Source: CAZNOG01 sp964574635 (GTDB lineage: Bacteria > Bacteroidota > Bacteroidia > Flavobacteriales_D > Cryomorphaceae). From it: DNA of 64,000 bases. Of this stretch, positions 49,070 to 58,493 are shown piece by piece; the first letter of the stretch is position 1; each line of letters begins with the position of its first letter. The translations under genes were made by a program, and so were the position numbers. The notes below the pieces were generated by a model. That model made no database searches and had not been told where the DNA came from. It saw only the letters and a list, made by a program, of their open reading frames with translations. Where the stretch lies: NCBI GenBank assembly GCA_964574635.1, contig CAZNOG010000012.1:52199-116198 (forward strand). The letters run 5' to 3'.

Positions 49070-50047
49070 ATGTTGAGTAAACCTACCTTTATTGCAGTTA
49101 TGGCGCTGGCATTCTGCAATTTGTTCTTGGTTGAAGATGTCCGGTCGCAGGATCCCACTTTCTCCCAATTCTACGCCAATCCGTTGTATTTGAATCCCGC
49201 AATGGCGGGAACGAACAAGTGTCCGAGGGCAGTTGTCAATTACCGAAACCAGTGGCCGGCCCTTACGGGTAATTTCGTTACGTACAGTGCTTCATACGAC
49301 CAATATGTGGATGCGGTGAGTGGCGGTTTGGGTTTGCACATCATGCAAGACCACGCAGGGCAAAACACCTTGCGCACGCTCAACATCAGCGGGGTTTACT
49401 CCTACCAACTCGCCCTTTCGAGCTCGGTATCCATGATCGCCGGTTTTCAGGCCACGTACTTTCAAAAAGACCTCGACTGGTCCAGCCTTACATTCGGCGA
49501 CATGATCGACCCGCGACGCGGGTTCATTTACGAAACGCAAGACAAGCCCCGCGGGGATAAGGTGGACAACGTGGATTTCTCGTCGGGTCTGTTGGTCTTC
49601 AGTGAAACCTTCTACGGTGGTGTCGCCGTACACCATCTGTTTGAACCAAATGAATCACTCACCGTGGAAGAGGCGCCTTTGGAAAGGAAATACACCGTTC
49701 ACGCCGGTGCGAACTTTCCCATTAAAAAGGACATCAAAGGCGAAACCGACACGTACATTTCACCCAACGTGCTGTACCAAAGACAATTCGATTTCGAGCA
49801 AATCAACTTGGGCCTTTACGTCAAGCGAGGGCCGCTCATCGGCGGTGTATGGTATCGATTCAACGATTCGTTCATCGCGTTGTTGGGCGTCGAAACCGAG
49901 TTTTTCAAATTGGGATACAGCTACGATCTCACCACGAGCAACCTGACCACCAAAACGTCCGGTTCTCATGAGATTTCGGTGGCGTTCACCTTCAACTGCG
50001 CCCCTCAGAAGAAAAAATTCCGGGCAATAAAATGCCCCGCGTTTTAG
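49070..50047 (+). CDS. PorP/SprF family type IX secretion membrane protein
   Basis: A 325-residue outer-membrane barrel of the PorP/SprF family. Signal peptide FIAVMALAFCNLFLVEDVRSQ, then the diagnostic DPTFSQFYANPLYLNPAMAGTNKCPRAVVNYRNQWP, and a barrel with SYDLTTSNLTTKTSGSHEISVAFTF at the end. The family includes the true T9SS component (PorP) and cargo-specific anchors (SprF, paired with SprB-like adhesins). Here it stands before gldJ with no large adhesin beside it, so which subtype applies is open. Start at 49070 gives the signal peptide. Confidence 0.9.
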   Translation: MLSKPTFIAVMALAFCNLFLVEDVRSQDPTFSQFYANPLYLNPAMAGTNKCPRAVVNYRNQWPALTGNFVTYSASYDQYVDAVSGGLGLHIMQDHAGQNTLRTLNISGVYSYQLALSSSVSMIAGFQATYFQKDLDWSSLTFGDMIDPRRGFIYETQDKPRGDKVDNVDFSSGLLVFSETFYGGVAVHHLFEPNESLTVEEAPLERKYTVHAGANFPIKKDIKGETDTYISPNVLYQRQFDFEQINLGLYVKRGPLIGGVWYRFNDSFIALLGVETEFFKLGYSYDLTTSNLTTKTSGSHEISVAFTFNCAPQKKKFRAIKCPAF

Positions 50048-50082
50048 TTTAATTCGCAAACCTGCACAGAAACCCTATTCAC

Positions 50083-51819
50083 ATGAAATTCCTAACCGGC
50101 AACGTATTCGCTGCATTGGCTTCGACGGCGGCCATTTTGTCGCTTTCGTCCTGCAGCTACGAAACTTCCAATGCCACTGGCTGGAACTACAACGACTCGC
50201 GCAACGGTGGGTTTGAGAAGGTGCCCTATTACGAGCAAGAAACCGGTCCCGGACTGGTGCTCATCCAAGGGGGAACCTTCGTCATGGGAGCTACCGAGGA
50301 AATGGTGATGTCCGAATGGACGAATATCCCGCGCCGCGTCACCGTGTCGTCCTTTTATATGGACGAAACCGAAGTGAGCAACATCTACTGGTTGGAATAC
50401 CTGTACTGGTTGCAGCGCGTGTACGGCTCCGACTACCCGGAAATTTACAATAAAGCCCTTCCCGACACTCTGGTTTGGCGGTCTAAACTGGCGTATAACG
50501 AACCCTACGTCGAGTACTACCTCCGCCATCCCGCCTACAACGATTATCCCGTGGTGGGGGTGAACTGGCTGCAGGCGAACGACTACTGCGCGTGGAGAAG
50601 CGACCGCGTAAACGAGGCCATCCTGATTCGCGAAGGGTTGTTCGAACAATTCCCCGATCAACTCAACGCCGACCACTTCGAAACCGACGCCTACTTGGCC
50701 GGTCAATACGATTTGGGCAAACGGGTGGAAGGTCTTCCCGATCTCGACCCCAACAAGGAATTCAGGAATGTACGCATGGAAGACGGGATCCTCTTGCCGA
50801 GGTACCGCCTCCCCACCGAAGCCGAATGGGAGTTCGCCGCATACGGTCTGATCGGAAACACCTTTGAAGAATTGGTGACCGAGCGACGCGTATACCCCTG
50901 GTCGGGACACTACGTCCGCGACGGCGACAACAACAGCAGTTTTTACGGCGAATTCGTCGCCAACTTCGTCAGAGGTCGAGGCGACTACATGGGCGTGGCG
51001 GGAAGCCTGAACGACAACGCCGACGTCACCGCACCGGTGTATGCCTACGCTCCCAACGATTACGGCCTGTACAACATGGCCGGCAACGTGAGCGAATGGG
51101 TGATGGACGTGTACCGTCCCTTGAGTTTGGAGGATGTCGACGAGTTCCGCCCTTACCGTGGAAACGTGTACAAGACGAAAGTCCTCAACAGCGAAGGTCA
51201 GATCGACGACAAATTGACCATCGTGACCTACGATATCGAAGGAGTCCGCGATTACCTCGCATCCTTCACCAGGATTACGGAAGGGCAATTGAATCCGGAA
51301 GAACTTCAACTTTTGGACAACCTCAACTCCTTTGCCGAGCAGGCGACCGAGCGCATGAACGAGGGCAAAACGGAAGAAGCGAATACCCTGATCCGCGACG
51401 GAATCCAGCAAATCCGTTCTTCGAACGTGCGCATTGCGCCCGAGCTGATCAGCGGATTGGGTCAGTTCGTGGAAGACACCCCGGGCAGCCTGAGGATGCG
51501 AAAAGTTCGGCCCGAAGAAAACATCGATCGGGACAATTACCGCATCGCCGACAACATTTCATACCGTGACGGTGACCTGATCTCAAGCATCAGCTACAAC
51601 AGCCCCAGCGCCAACGAAAACAGCATGTACGACTACGGCAACAGCACGTTGATTTCAAACCGTGCAAGGGTTTACAAAGGCGGCAGCTGGAGAGACCGCG
51701 CCTACTTCCTCAGCCCCGGCACCCGTCGGTTTATGGACGAGAGAAAAGCCACGGCCACCATCGGATTCCGATGCGCCATGGATCGGGTGGGAAGCCCCGA
51801 GGGGTTGAATCAGCGATAA
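50083..51819 (+). CDS. gldJ: Gliding motility / type IX lipoprotein GldJ
   Basis: A 578-residue outer-membrane-associated lipoprotein of the formylglycine-generating-enzyme (FGE-sulfatase) fold, required in Flavobacterium for gliding and type IX function together with GldK. Lipobox LSLSSC, then GLVLIQGGTFVMGATEEMV, YRLPTEAEWEFAAYG, YGLYNMAGNVSEWVMDVYRP and the end KGGSWRDRAYFLSPGTRRFM...ATIGFRCAM. The catalytic cysteines of true FGE are not apparent, as expected for GldJ. It lies 35 nt after the porP/sprF gene and ends at a strong terminator. Confidence 0.94.
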   Translation: MKFLTGNVFAALASTAAILSLSSCSYETSNATGWNYNDSRNGGFEKVPYYEQETGPGLVLIQGGTFVMGATEEMVMSEWTNIPRRVTVSSFYMDETEVSNIYWLEYLYWLQRVYGSDYPEIYNKALPDTLVWRSKLAYNEPYVEYYLRHPAYNDYPVVGVNWLQANDYCAWRSDRVNEAILIREGLFEQFPDQLNADHFETDAYLAGQYDLGKRVEGLPDLDPNKEFRNVRMEDGILLPRYRLPTEAEWEFAAYGLIGNTFEELVTERRVYPWSGHYVRDGDNNSSFYGEFVANFVRGRGDYMGVAGSLNDNADVTAPVYAYAPNDYGLYNMAGNVSEWVMDVYRPLSLEDVDEFRPYRGNVYKTKVLNSEGQIDDKLTIVTYDIEGVRDYLASFTRITEGQLNPEELQLLDNLNSFAEQATERMNEGKTEEANTLIRDGIQQIRSSNVRIAPELISGLGQFVEDTPGSLRMRKVRPEENIDRDNYRIADNISYRDGDLISSISYNSPSANENSMYDYGNSTLISNRARVYKGGSWRDRAYFLSPGTRRFMDERKATATIGFRCAMDRVGSPEGLNQR

Positions 51820-51857
51820 GGGAAACCCCCAATCTCGTGTGAAGAATTTTTTTACCG

Positions 51858-51886
51858 ACACCCGGCCAATTTGGCCGGGTGTTTTA
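51858..51886 (+). terminator. Intrinsic terminator of gldJ, abutting the murF start
   Basis: ACACCCGGCC (51858-51867) pairs with GGCCGGGTGT (51873-51882) around AATTT, followed by TTATTTT. The T-run merges with a TATTTTGG promoter-like element right before the murF ATG at 51897. Confidence 0.85.
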
Positions 51887-51896
51887 TTTTGGCCTC

Positions 51897-53183
51897 ATGA
51901 ATATCGAAGCGCTCTATGGACGGTTTCGTGAAAACCCCGTCGTAGCCACGGACACCAGAAAGCCGGTGGACGGCCGAATGTTCTTCTGCCTGAAAGGGCC
52001 GAACTTCGACGCCAACACCTTCGTGGCGACGGCCCTCGAAACCGGTGCGGCCCACGTGGTCACGGAAGATGAAAAGTGGAAAGACCACCCCCAAGTCACC
52101 GTGGTAGACGATGCGTTGAAGGCGTTGCAAGCACTCGCGCGCCGGCACCGCAGCACGTTTCGGTTTCCGGTGATAGGGTTGACGGGCAGCAACGGCAAAA
52201 CCACGCACAAGGAACTGATCAAAGAGGTGCTCGCCCACAAGTACGAAACCTACGCCACGGAAGGAAACCTCAACAACCACATCGGGGTACCGCTCACGTT
52301 GTTGTCCATTCCCTCCGACGCCGACATCGCCATCGTGGAAATGGGCGCCAATCACCGGGGGGAGATCAAAGCGCTGTGCGAAATAGCCATGCCCAATTAC
52401 GGGTTGATCACCAATATCGGCAAAGCCCATCTCGAAGGATTCGGTGGTATGGAAGGGGTAAGACTGGGGAAAAAAGAGCTCTACGACTACATCAAAAAAG
52501 GCAAGGGCAAACTCTTCGTCAACGGCGACGACCAAGTGCTGACGGAAATGTCAAAAGGAACCCCTTCGGTATTTTACGGCGCGGACCCCGAGTTTTTTGT
52601 CTCGGGAAAAGTCTTGGCGAGCGATCCCTATTTGAAATTCGAATTCTCCTTCCAAGGCGTTTCTTCCGGTGAAGTGCAAACCAAAATGATCGGGTCGTAC
52701 AATTTCCAGAACTTTCTGGCCGCCGCCTGCGTGGGGTGCTATTTCGGGGTGGAGCCCGGCGCGGTGAGAAAAGCCTTGGCCGCGTACGTCCCCGCCAACA
52801 ACCGGTCGCAATGCGTCGATACGGCTCACAACCGCCTCATCCTCGACGCGTACAACGCCAATCCTTCCAGCATGAAGCTCGCCCTGGAAGATTTCGCAGC
52901 CATGGACCGATGGCCGAAAATGGCCTTCATCGGCCACATGCTCGAACTGGGCGAGAACTCGAAGAAAGAGCATCAAGCGGTGATCGACGAGGTGTTGAGA
53001 TTGGGAATTCCCGCCGTGTTGGTAGGCGATAAATTTTCCGGTTGCAACCTGCGGGGATTGGAGTACTTCAAGACCTCGGAGGAGTTTCTGGAATGGGTGC
53101 AATCCGAGAAGTGGGCCGGGCATCTCATCCTCCTCAAAGGCAGTCGTGGAATCGCCATGGAAAAGGCCCGGGAATGGTTATAA
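51897..53183 (+). CDS. murF: UDP-N-acetylmuramoyl-tripeptide--D-alanyl-D-alanine ligase
   Basis: Last cytoplasmic step of the peptidoglycan precursor peptide. The 428-residue product shows the Mur ligase layout: N-terminal substrate domain (VVATDTRKPVDGRMFFCLKG), central ATPase domain with P-loop IGLTGSNGKTTHKELI and EMGANHRGEIKALCEIAMPNYGLITNIGKAHLEGFG, and the C-terminal domain with ILDAYNANPSSMKLALEDF and LLKGSRGIAMEK. Slightly short for MurF, as usual in Bacteroidota. Start at 51897 (MNIEALY). Confidence 0.95.
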   Translation: MNIEALYGRFRENPVVATDTRKPVDGRMFFCLKGPNFDANTFVATALETGAAHVVTEDEKWKDHPQVTVVDDALKALQALARRHRSTFRFPVIGLTGSNGKTTHKELIKEVLAHKYETYATEGNLNNHIGVPLTLLSIPSDADIAIVEMGANHRGEIKALCEIAMPNYGLITNIGKAHLEGFGGMEGVRLGKKELYDYIKKGKGKLFVNGDDQVLTEMSKGTPSVFYGADPEFFVSGKVLASDPYLKFEFSFQGVSSGEVQTKMIGSYNFQNFLAAACVGCYFGVEPGAVRKALAAYVPANNRSQCVDTAHNRLILDAYNANPSSMKLALEDFAAMDRWPKMAFIGHMLELGENSKKEHQAVIDEVLRLGIPAVLVGDKFSGCNLRGLEYFKTSEEFLEWVQSEKWAGHLILLKGSRGIAMEKAREWL

Positions 53184-53197
53184 ACCCACAAAAACCC
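53184..53197 (-). repeat. G/T-rich repeat, partial copy 4
   Basis: On the minus strand GGGTTTTTGTGGGT, a 14-nt match to the 19-nt repeat, lying directly after the murF stop codon in the short gap to the acyl-CoA dehydrogenase gene. Confidence 0.4.
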
Positions 53198-53234
53198 AAA
53201 AACGAATGCGCCTCCCCGCCCCTGCTCCGCAGGG

Positions 53235-54377
53235 TCAGTCCCGAAGGATTCCCCGGGAGATGACGATCTTCTGCACCTCGCTGGTGCCCTCGTAAATTTG
53301 TGTGATTTTGGCGTCGCGCATGAGGCGTTCGACGTGGTACTCTTTCACGTAGCCGTATCCTCCGTGCACCTGAACGGCCTCGACGGTGACGTCCATGGCG
53401 GTTTTGGATGCGAACAGCTTGGCCATGGCCGATGCGTGGCTGTAATCTTCGCCTTGGTCTTTCAGCTGCGCGGCTTTGAGGCACAGCAAGCGCGCCGCCT
53501 CGATGCTCGTGGCCATGTCGGCCAATTTGAAAGCGATGGCTTGGTGCTCGCTGATGGGTTTTCCGAAAGCCTTTCTCTCCTTGCTGTATGCGAGGGCCAG
53601 CTCGTACGCTCCGGAGGCGATTCCCAAGGCTTGGGAAGCGATACCGAGTCTACCGCCGTTGAGGGTTTGCATGGCGAATTTGAATCCGAAGCCCTCCTCG
53701 CCGATGCGGTTTTCCGCGGGTACCCTCACGTCTTGAAACATCAGCGAATGCGTGTCGCTGCCCCGAATGCCCAGCTTGTCTTCCTTGGGTCCGACGGAAA
53801 AACCTTCCATGCCTTTTTCCACGATGAACGCGCTGATGCCTCGGTGACCTTTGGATCCATCCGTTTGCGCGATCACCAAGTAGGTGGAGGCCGTGCTTCC
53901 GTTGGTAATCCAGTTTTTGGTGCCGTTCAACACGTAGTGGTCGCCGTCTTTCACGGCCGTGGTGCGCTGGTGCGTGGCGTCCGATCCCGCTTCGGGTTCA
54001 CTCAGACAAAAGGCGCCGATTTTCTCGCCCCGGGCCAAGGGCATAAGATATTTTTGTTTCTGCTCTTCCGAACCGTACTCCTGAAGTCCCCAACACACCA
54101 AACTGTTGTTTACCGACATCACCACCGACGTGGATGCGTCGATTTTGGATATTTCTTCCATGGCGAGTACGTACGATACCGTGTCCATCCCACTGCCGCC
54201 GTACTTGGGATCGATCATCATTCCCATAAATCCCAATTCACCCAGCTGAGCCACTTCTTCGGCGGGAAAGCGCTGTTCGTTGTCTCTCGCGATGACCCCG
54301 GGTTTGAGTACGGTTTGGGCAAACTCCCTGGCGGCATCGCGAACAGCCAGGTGTTCTTCTGTCAATTGGAAATTCAT
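53235..54377 (-). CDS. Acyl-CoA dehydrogenase (short-chain type)
   Basis: FAD-dependent oxidation of acyl-CoA thioesters in fatty-acid or branched-chain amino-acid breakdown. The 380-residue product has the family layout: N-terminal helices (FQLTEEHLAVRDAAREFAQ), FAD-binding middle domain (GAFCLSEPEAGSDA, NGTKNWITNG), and C-terminal helices with the catalytic-base region TQIYEGTSEVQKIVISRGIL (Glu in YEG). Length and motifs are closest to butyryl-CoA/short-chain dehydrogenases. Start at 54377; it diverges from anmK. Confidence 0.93.
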   Translation of the reverse strand: MNFQLTEEHLAVRDAAREFAQTVLKPGVIARDNEQRFPAEEVAQLGELGFMGMMIDPKYGGSGMDTVSYVLAMEEISKIDASTSVVMSVNNSLVCWGLQEYGSEEQKQKYLMPLARGEKIGAFCLSEPEAGSDATHQRTTAVKDGDHYVLNGTKNWITNGSTASTYLVIAQTDGSKGHRGISAFIVEKGMEGFSVGPKEDKLGIRGSDTHSLMFQDVRVPAENRIGEEGFGFKFAMQTLNGGRLGIASQALGIASGAYELALAYSKERKAFGKPISEHQAIAFKLADMATSIEAARLLCLKAAQLKDQGEDYSHASAMAKLFASKTAMDVTVEAVQVHGGYGYVKEYHVERLMRDAKITQIYEGTSEVQKIVISRGILRD

Positions 54378-54404
54378 TGTTACTTGCGGTTTGAAATCGT
54401 GGTG

Positions 54405-54412
54405 CAAATGTA
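54405..54412 (-). promoter_or_regulatory. -7 promoter element of the acyl-CoA dehydrogenase gene (TACATTTG)
   Basis: Exact TAnnTTTG on the minus strand, 27 nt from the ATG at 54377, in a 58-nt divergent region shared with anmK. Confidence 0.6.
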
Positions 54413-54435
54413 GTTATTCATAGAAATTCAGACAC

Positions 54436-55518
54436 ATGAAATATTCCCACCGACCTTTTCCGTATCCCCTGCGTGTCTTGGGCCTCATGTCGGGCACGTC
54501 CCTCGACGGACTCGACTTCGCGGGGTGTGTATTCGACGAAGAAAACGGATATTCCATCGAACATTTCGAAACCCTGCCTTACGACGCCGACATGAGGAAA
54601 AAACTCGCCGGGGCGCACGAACTTTCCGGGTTGGAATTGGTGAAGCTCGAGCACGAGTTCACGGTTTTCACCGTTCGGGCGGTGGGAAATTGGCTGGGGC
54701 GTCATTCCTTCAAGCCCGATCTCATCGGGGCTCACGGCCACACGGTTTTTCACCAACCCGAACGTGGATTCACCCTTCAGATCCTCGACGGAGGCAAGTT
54801 GGCCGCGCAAACGGGCATCCCCGTGGTCTGCGATTTCAGGCGGGGCGACGTCGCTTTGGGCGGGCAGGGCGCACCCTTGGTGCCCATCGGCGACGCGCTG
54901 CTGTTCGGTGAATACGCGGCGTGTTTAAACCTCGGGGGCTTCGCCAACGTGAGCTACGAAACACAAGGCACCCGAATCGCCTACGACATTTGCCCGGTCA
55001 ACATCGTACTCAACGCCCTGGCCGAAAAACTCGGTCTGCCCTTCGACGAGGGTGGACGCTTGGCGCGTTCGGGAAATCACCTCCCCGAGTTGGCGACAAA
55101 GCTCGACAGGGCGGAATATTACCGTCAGGCCCCGCCAAAGTCATTGGGGCGGGAGTGGGTGGAAACCCACGTTCATCCCCTTTTGGATCACGAGCGATAC
55201 GACACCGCGGATATGTTGCACACCTACACGGTTCACGCGGCCAAAATCCTCGCCGGGGAATTGGAGCGTGTACCCGACCCCGGTGAGGTGCTGGTAACCG
55301 GAGGCGGGGCCTTCAACGATTTTCTGATGGAAACGACTGCGCGTTTCAGTCGACGGTCCCTGCGCATTCCCGAGAAAAAGCTGGTCGAGGGAAAAGAGGC
55401 GCTGGTATTCGCGTTGTTGGCCAAATTGCGCGCGGAGGGTGAGGCGAACGTAATCGGCGGCGTGACAGGTGCGTACAAAGACCACGTGGCCGGCGCGTAT
55501 TATTGGGCCGGGGAATAA
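54436..55518 (+). CDS. anmK: Anhydro-N-acetylmuramic acid kinase
   Basis: Phosphorylates and opens 1,6-anhydro-MurNAc released in peptidoglycan turnover, returning it to metabolism. The 360-residue product shows VLGLMSGTSLDGLDFAGC, DLIGAHGHTVFHQP, the GIPVVCDFRRGDVALGGQGAPLVPIGD block, LNLGGFANVSYE and the ATP site LVTGGGAFNDFLM. A full set of recycling genes is not seen nearby. Confidence 0.95.
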   Translation: MKYSHRPFPYPLRVLGLMSGTSLDGLDFAGCVFDEENGYSIEHFETLPYDADMRKKLAGAHELSGLELVKLEHEFTVFTVRAVGNWLGRHSFKPDLIGAHGHTVFHQPERGFTLQILDGGKLAAQTGIPVVCDFRRGDVALGGQGAPLVPIGDALLFGEYAACLNLGGFANVSYETQGTRIAYDICPVNIVLNALAEKLGLPFDEGGRLARSGNHLPELATKLDRAEYYRQAPPKSLGREWVETHVHPLLDHERYDTADMLHTYTVHAAKILAGELERVPDPGEVLVTGGGAFNDFLMETTARFSRRSLRIPEKKLVEGKEALVFALLAKLRAEGEANVIGGVTGAYKDHVAGAYYWAGE

Positions 55519-55572
55519 TCCGGGCCGGGATAAAATACGTGGAGTCGAAGTGAGCCGGCATAATTGATTTGA

Positions 55573-55580
55573 TATATTTG
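55573..55580 (+). promoter_or_regulatory. -7 promoter element of the amino-acid dehydrogenase gene (TATATTTG)
   Basis: Exact TAnnTTTG, 23 nt before the ATG at 55604. Confidence 0.65.
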
Positions 55581-55603
55581 CGACGCAATTCCGAGGGAGA
55601 AAA

Positions 55604-56836
55604 ATGGAGAATCTTCTAAAGAAATTCGAGGAAAAAGAACCCGAGATCGTATTTGAATGGCACGACCCCCAAACCGAAGCGGTAGGCTGGGTGGTGATCA
55701 ATTCCCTTCGCGGGGGCGCGGCCGGAGGCGGCACGCGAATGCGCGAAGGACTGGACAAGAGGGAGGTGGTATCCTTGGCCAAGACCATGGAGATCAAGTT
55801 CACCGTATCGGGTCCCCAAATCGGCGGTGCCAAGAGCGGCATCAACTTCAATCCCCAAGACCCCCGCAAGCACGGTGTGCTCGAGCGGTGGTTCAAAGCG
55901 GTTTTCCCGCTGTTGAAGAATTACTACGGCACCGGCGGCGACATGAACATCGACGAGATGCACGAAGTCATCCCCATCACGGAGGGCTTCGGGTTGTGGC
56001 ACCCGCAGGAAGGCGTGGTAAACGGCCACTTCGCCCCTACCGAGGCACAGAAAATCAACATCATCGGCAATTTGCGCCACGGGGTTTCCAAGATCGTCGA
56101 AAACCCGGCGTATACCCCCAAGCCCTCGCGAAGGTACGCGGTGGCCGATCTGATCACCGGATACGGGGTGGCGCAAAGCGTCATTCACCATTACGCGCTG
56201 CGGGGCGAGAGTCACCGCGGAAAAAAAGTCGTCGTTCAAGGTTGGGGCAACGTAGGTTCCGCCGCGGCCGGGTACTTGTCGTACGCCGGCGCGTCCGTGG
56301 TGGGCATCATCGACCGCAACGCCGGCATCATCGCGCCCGAAGGCCTTTCTTGGGAAGAAGTCAAAACGCTTTTCCTCGAGAAGGTGGGCAACGAACTCAA
56401 ATCGGATCGCGCGCGTCCCTACGCCGAAATAGACCGGGAAATATGGGACATGGAAGCCGACGTTTTCCTTCCCTGCGCCGGGTCGAGATTGGTAACAAAA
56501 GCCCACGTAGACCGTATGGTAAACGCCGGCTTGGAACTGATATCCAGCGGTGCGAACGTGCCATTTGCAGATTCGGAAATATTCTTCGGCCCGACCATGT
56601 CGTACACCGATCAAAAGATCAGCCTAATCCCCGATTTCATCGCCAATTCCGGCATGGCGCGCGTGTTTGCACACTGCATGTCACAAGGCCGGGACGGCCA
56701 AGTCACCGACGACGCCATATTCAAAGACGTTTCCGACGTCATTCACAAGGCGCTTCAGCCCTTATATCACTCCAACCCCAACGGCAAAAATCTTTCAAAA
56801 ACCGCTTTTGAAAACGCCCTCACTCAACTCATCTAG
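55604..56836 (+). CDS. Glu/Leu/Phe/Val dehydrogenase family protein
   Basis: NAD(P)-dependent oxidative deamination of an amino acid. The 410-residue product shows GGAAGGGTRMREGLDKREVVSLAKTM, the catalytic-lysine segment PQIGGAKSGINF, GTGGDMNIDEMHEVIPIT and the dinucleotide fold VVVQGWGNVGSAAAGYLSYAGASVVGIID. The sequence is nearer to the leucine/phenylalanine-type branch than to hexameric glutamate dehydrogenase, but the substrate is not fixed by what can be seen. Its stop codon abuts the nhaD start. Confidence 0.92.
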   Translation: MENLLKKFEEKEPEIVFEWHDPQTEAVGWVVINSLRGGAAGGGTRMREGLDKREVVSLAKTMEIKFTVSGPQIGGAKSGINFNPQDPRKHGVLERWFKAVFPLLKNYYGTGGDMNIDEMHEVIPITEGFGLWHPQEGVVNGHFAPTEAQKINIIGNLRHGVSKIVENPAYTPKPSRRYAVADLITGYGVAQSVIHHYALRGESHRGKKVVVQGWGNVGSAAAGYLSYAGASVVGIIDRNAGIIAPEGLSWEEVKTLFLEKVGNELKSDRARPYAEIDREIWDMEADVFLPCAGSRLVTKAHVDRMVNAGLELISSGANVPFADSEIFFGPTMSYTDQKISLIPDFIANSGMARVFAHCMSQGRDGQVTDDAIFKDVSDVIHKALQPLYHSNPNGKNLSKTAFENALTQLI

Positions 56837-58219
56837 ATGGAATTTGCTATCGTCCTGATCTTTGCATTGGGTTATTTGGCCATCGCTTTCGAGCATCCCC
56901 TCCGTACCGACAAAGTTGTTCCCGCGCTCATCATGGCCGCCCTCTGCTGGACGGGCATCGCATTGGGCGACCTTACGGTGTATCACATCGACGCCGGTTT
57001 GCATGAGATTTACAAAAACCTCATGGAAACCCGCGGAATGACCGAGGCGGAAGCGCGTTTCGCGGGCATCGAACAATCCCTCCTCCACCACTTGGGCAAG
57101 ACCTCCGAAATCCTTTTCTTCCTGATCGGCGCCATGAGCATCGTGGAAACCATCGACATCCACGGCGGCTTCGCGGTGATCAAAAAATTCGTAAAAACCC
57201 GAAAAAAGAGGACACTTCTTTGGATATTCGGTGCACTGGCGTTCTGTCTGTCGGCGATCATCGACAACCTCACCGCCACCATCGTACTGATCACCATTCT
57301 GCGCAAGGTGGTGACCCTGAAAGAAGAAAGGTTGTGGTACGCGGGATTGATTATTATCGCGGCCAATTCCGGGGGTGCGTTTTCGCCCATCGGCGACGTC
57401 ACCACCACCATGCTTTGGATCGCCGGTAAAGTGAGCACGATAAAACTCGTGGAATACGTTGCCGTGCCGTCCATCCTGTCGTTCGCCATACCCTTCGGCA
57501 TCGCGTCGTTTATGCCCGCTTTCCGAGGGGAAGTCCACCCGGAAGAAGATGCCGACCAACCCTTGAGAAAGTACAGCGCCTCCATGCTCTATTTGGGTTT
57601 GGCGGCCATCATTTTCGTTCCCATTTTCAAAACGGTCACCGAATTGCCCCCGTACATGGGTATGATGTTGTCCTTGGCCGTCGTATGGCTGGTTTCGGAA
57701 GTGGTCAAGCGATCCGAAAACAAGCTCGTGCCCGGTGCAAACAAGTTTTCCGTACACCACACCCTGGGGCGGATCGAGATGTCGAGCATCCTGTTCTTCC
57801 TCGGCATCCTCCTCGCTGTGGCGGCGCTCGAATCTCTCGGGCTTCTGTTCAATTTCGCCGGATGGCTGAACGATTCCATCCCCAACCAGGATTTCGTGGT
57901 GCTGGCCTTGGGATTGGGCTCGGCGGTGGTCGACAACGTACCTCTCGTCGCGGCATCCATCGGGATGTTTTCCGAGCCCATGGACGCCGAGTTGTGGCAC
58001 TTCATCGCCTTCGCGGCGGGCACCGGGGGCAGCATCCTCATCATCGGTTCCGCCGCTGGCGTAGCCGCCATGGGTATGGAGCGCATCAACTTCATCTGGT
58101 ACCTCAGAAACATATCGTGGCTGGCCCTTCTGGGATTCCTCGCGGGGTCCTTCCTCATCATGGCGTTCAAAGCCGTGGGCCTCTACGGCGAAGTTTCCGC
58201 AGCCGTTCCCGGAATGTGA
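56837..58219 (+). CDS. nhaD: NhaD-type Na+/H+ antiporter
   Basis: Inner-membrane sodium/proton antiporter of the ion-transporter superfamily. The 460-residue product has about a dozen transmembrane helices, starting with IVLIFALGYLAIAFEHPLRTDKVVPALIMA, and the conserved NSGGAFSPIGDVTTTMLWI and ...VVDNVPLVAASIGMF, FAAGTGGSILIIGSAAGVAAMG motifs. Such antiporters are common in marine and salt-exposed bacteria. ATG directly follows the dehydrogenase stop. Confidence 0.94.
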   Translation: MEFAIVLIFALGYLAIAFEHPLRTDKVVPALIMAALCWTGIALGDLTVYHIDAGLHEIYKNLMETRGMTEAEARFAGIEQSLLHHLGKTSEILFFLIGAMSIVETIDIHGGFAVIKKFVKTRKKRTLLWIFGALAFCLSAIIDNLTATIVLITILRKVVTLKEERLWYAGLIIIAANSGGAFSPIGDVTTTMLWIAGKVSTIKLVEYVAVPSILSFAIPFGIASFMPAFRGEVHPEEDADQPLRKYSASMLYLGLAAIIFVPIFKTVTELPPYMGMMLSLAVVWLVSEVVKRSENKLVPGANKFSVHHTLGRIEMSSILFFLGILLAVAALESLGLLFNFAGWLNDSIPNQDFVVLALGLGSAVVDNVPLVAASIGMFSEPMDAELWHFIAFAAGTGGSILIIGSAAGVAAMGMERINFIWYLRNISWLALLGFLAGSFLIMAFKAVGLYGEVSAAVPGM

Positions 58220-58260
58220 TCGACTATAGGTGAGGAGAAAATCGCCGTCGTCGTGAGGAG

Positions 58261-58493
58261 TTTTTGGGCGTGCCCCTGAATTTCTCCCGGTAGTTTCATT
58301 TTCGCGTACCGAGTTTGGAGTGGCGTCCATCGTCCCGTTTTTATCACACCCGTCGGGTCGGTCTACAGGCTGTATCTTTTGTGCGTCGGTGCGGCTGACG
58401 TAGGCGCTCTCTCGGTTTGCCGCGGGCACCGTGCGATTCACCACGGCGCCGGGCACCGAACGCCCAAAAGGATGCCGCCTTCCGCCCTCACGC
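58261..58493 (+). repeat. Intergenic hairpin element C
   Basis: On the + strand: TTTTTGGGCGTGCCCC (58261-58276), a GTCGGTCTACAGGCTGTATC block, hairpin arms 58376-58392 and 58453-58470 (one mismatch, one bulge), loop region GCTCTCTCGGTTTGC (58406-58420; complement GCAAACCGAGAGAGC), GGATGCC (58470-58476) and GCCCTCACGC. The hairpin insert is 93 nt. The GGGCGTGCCCC end starts about 45 nt after the nhaD stop, in nhaD's direction. It fills the 383-nt convergent gap to the YwqK-like gene. Confidence 0.82.
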
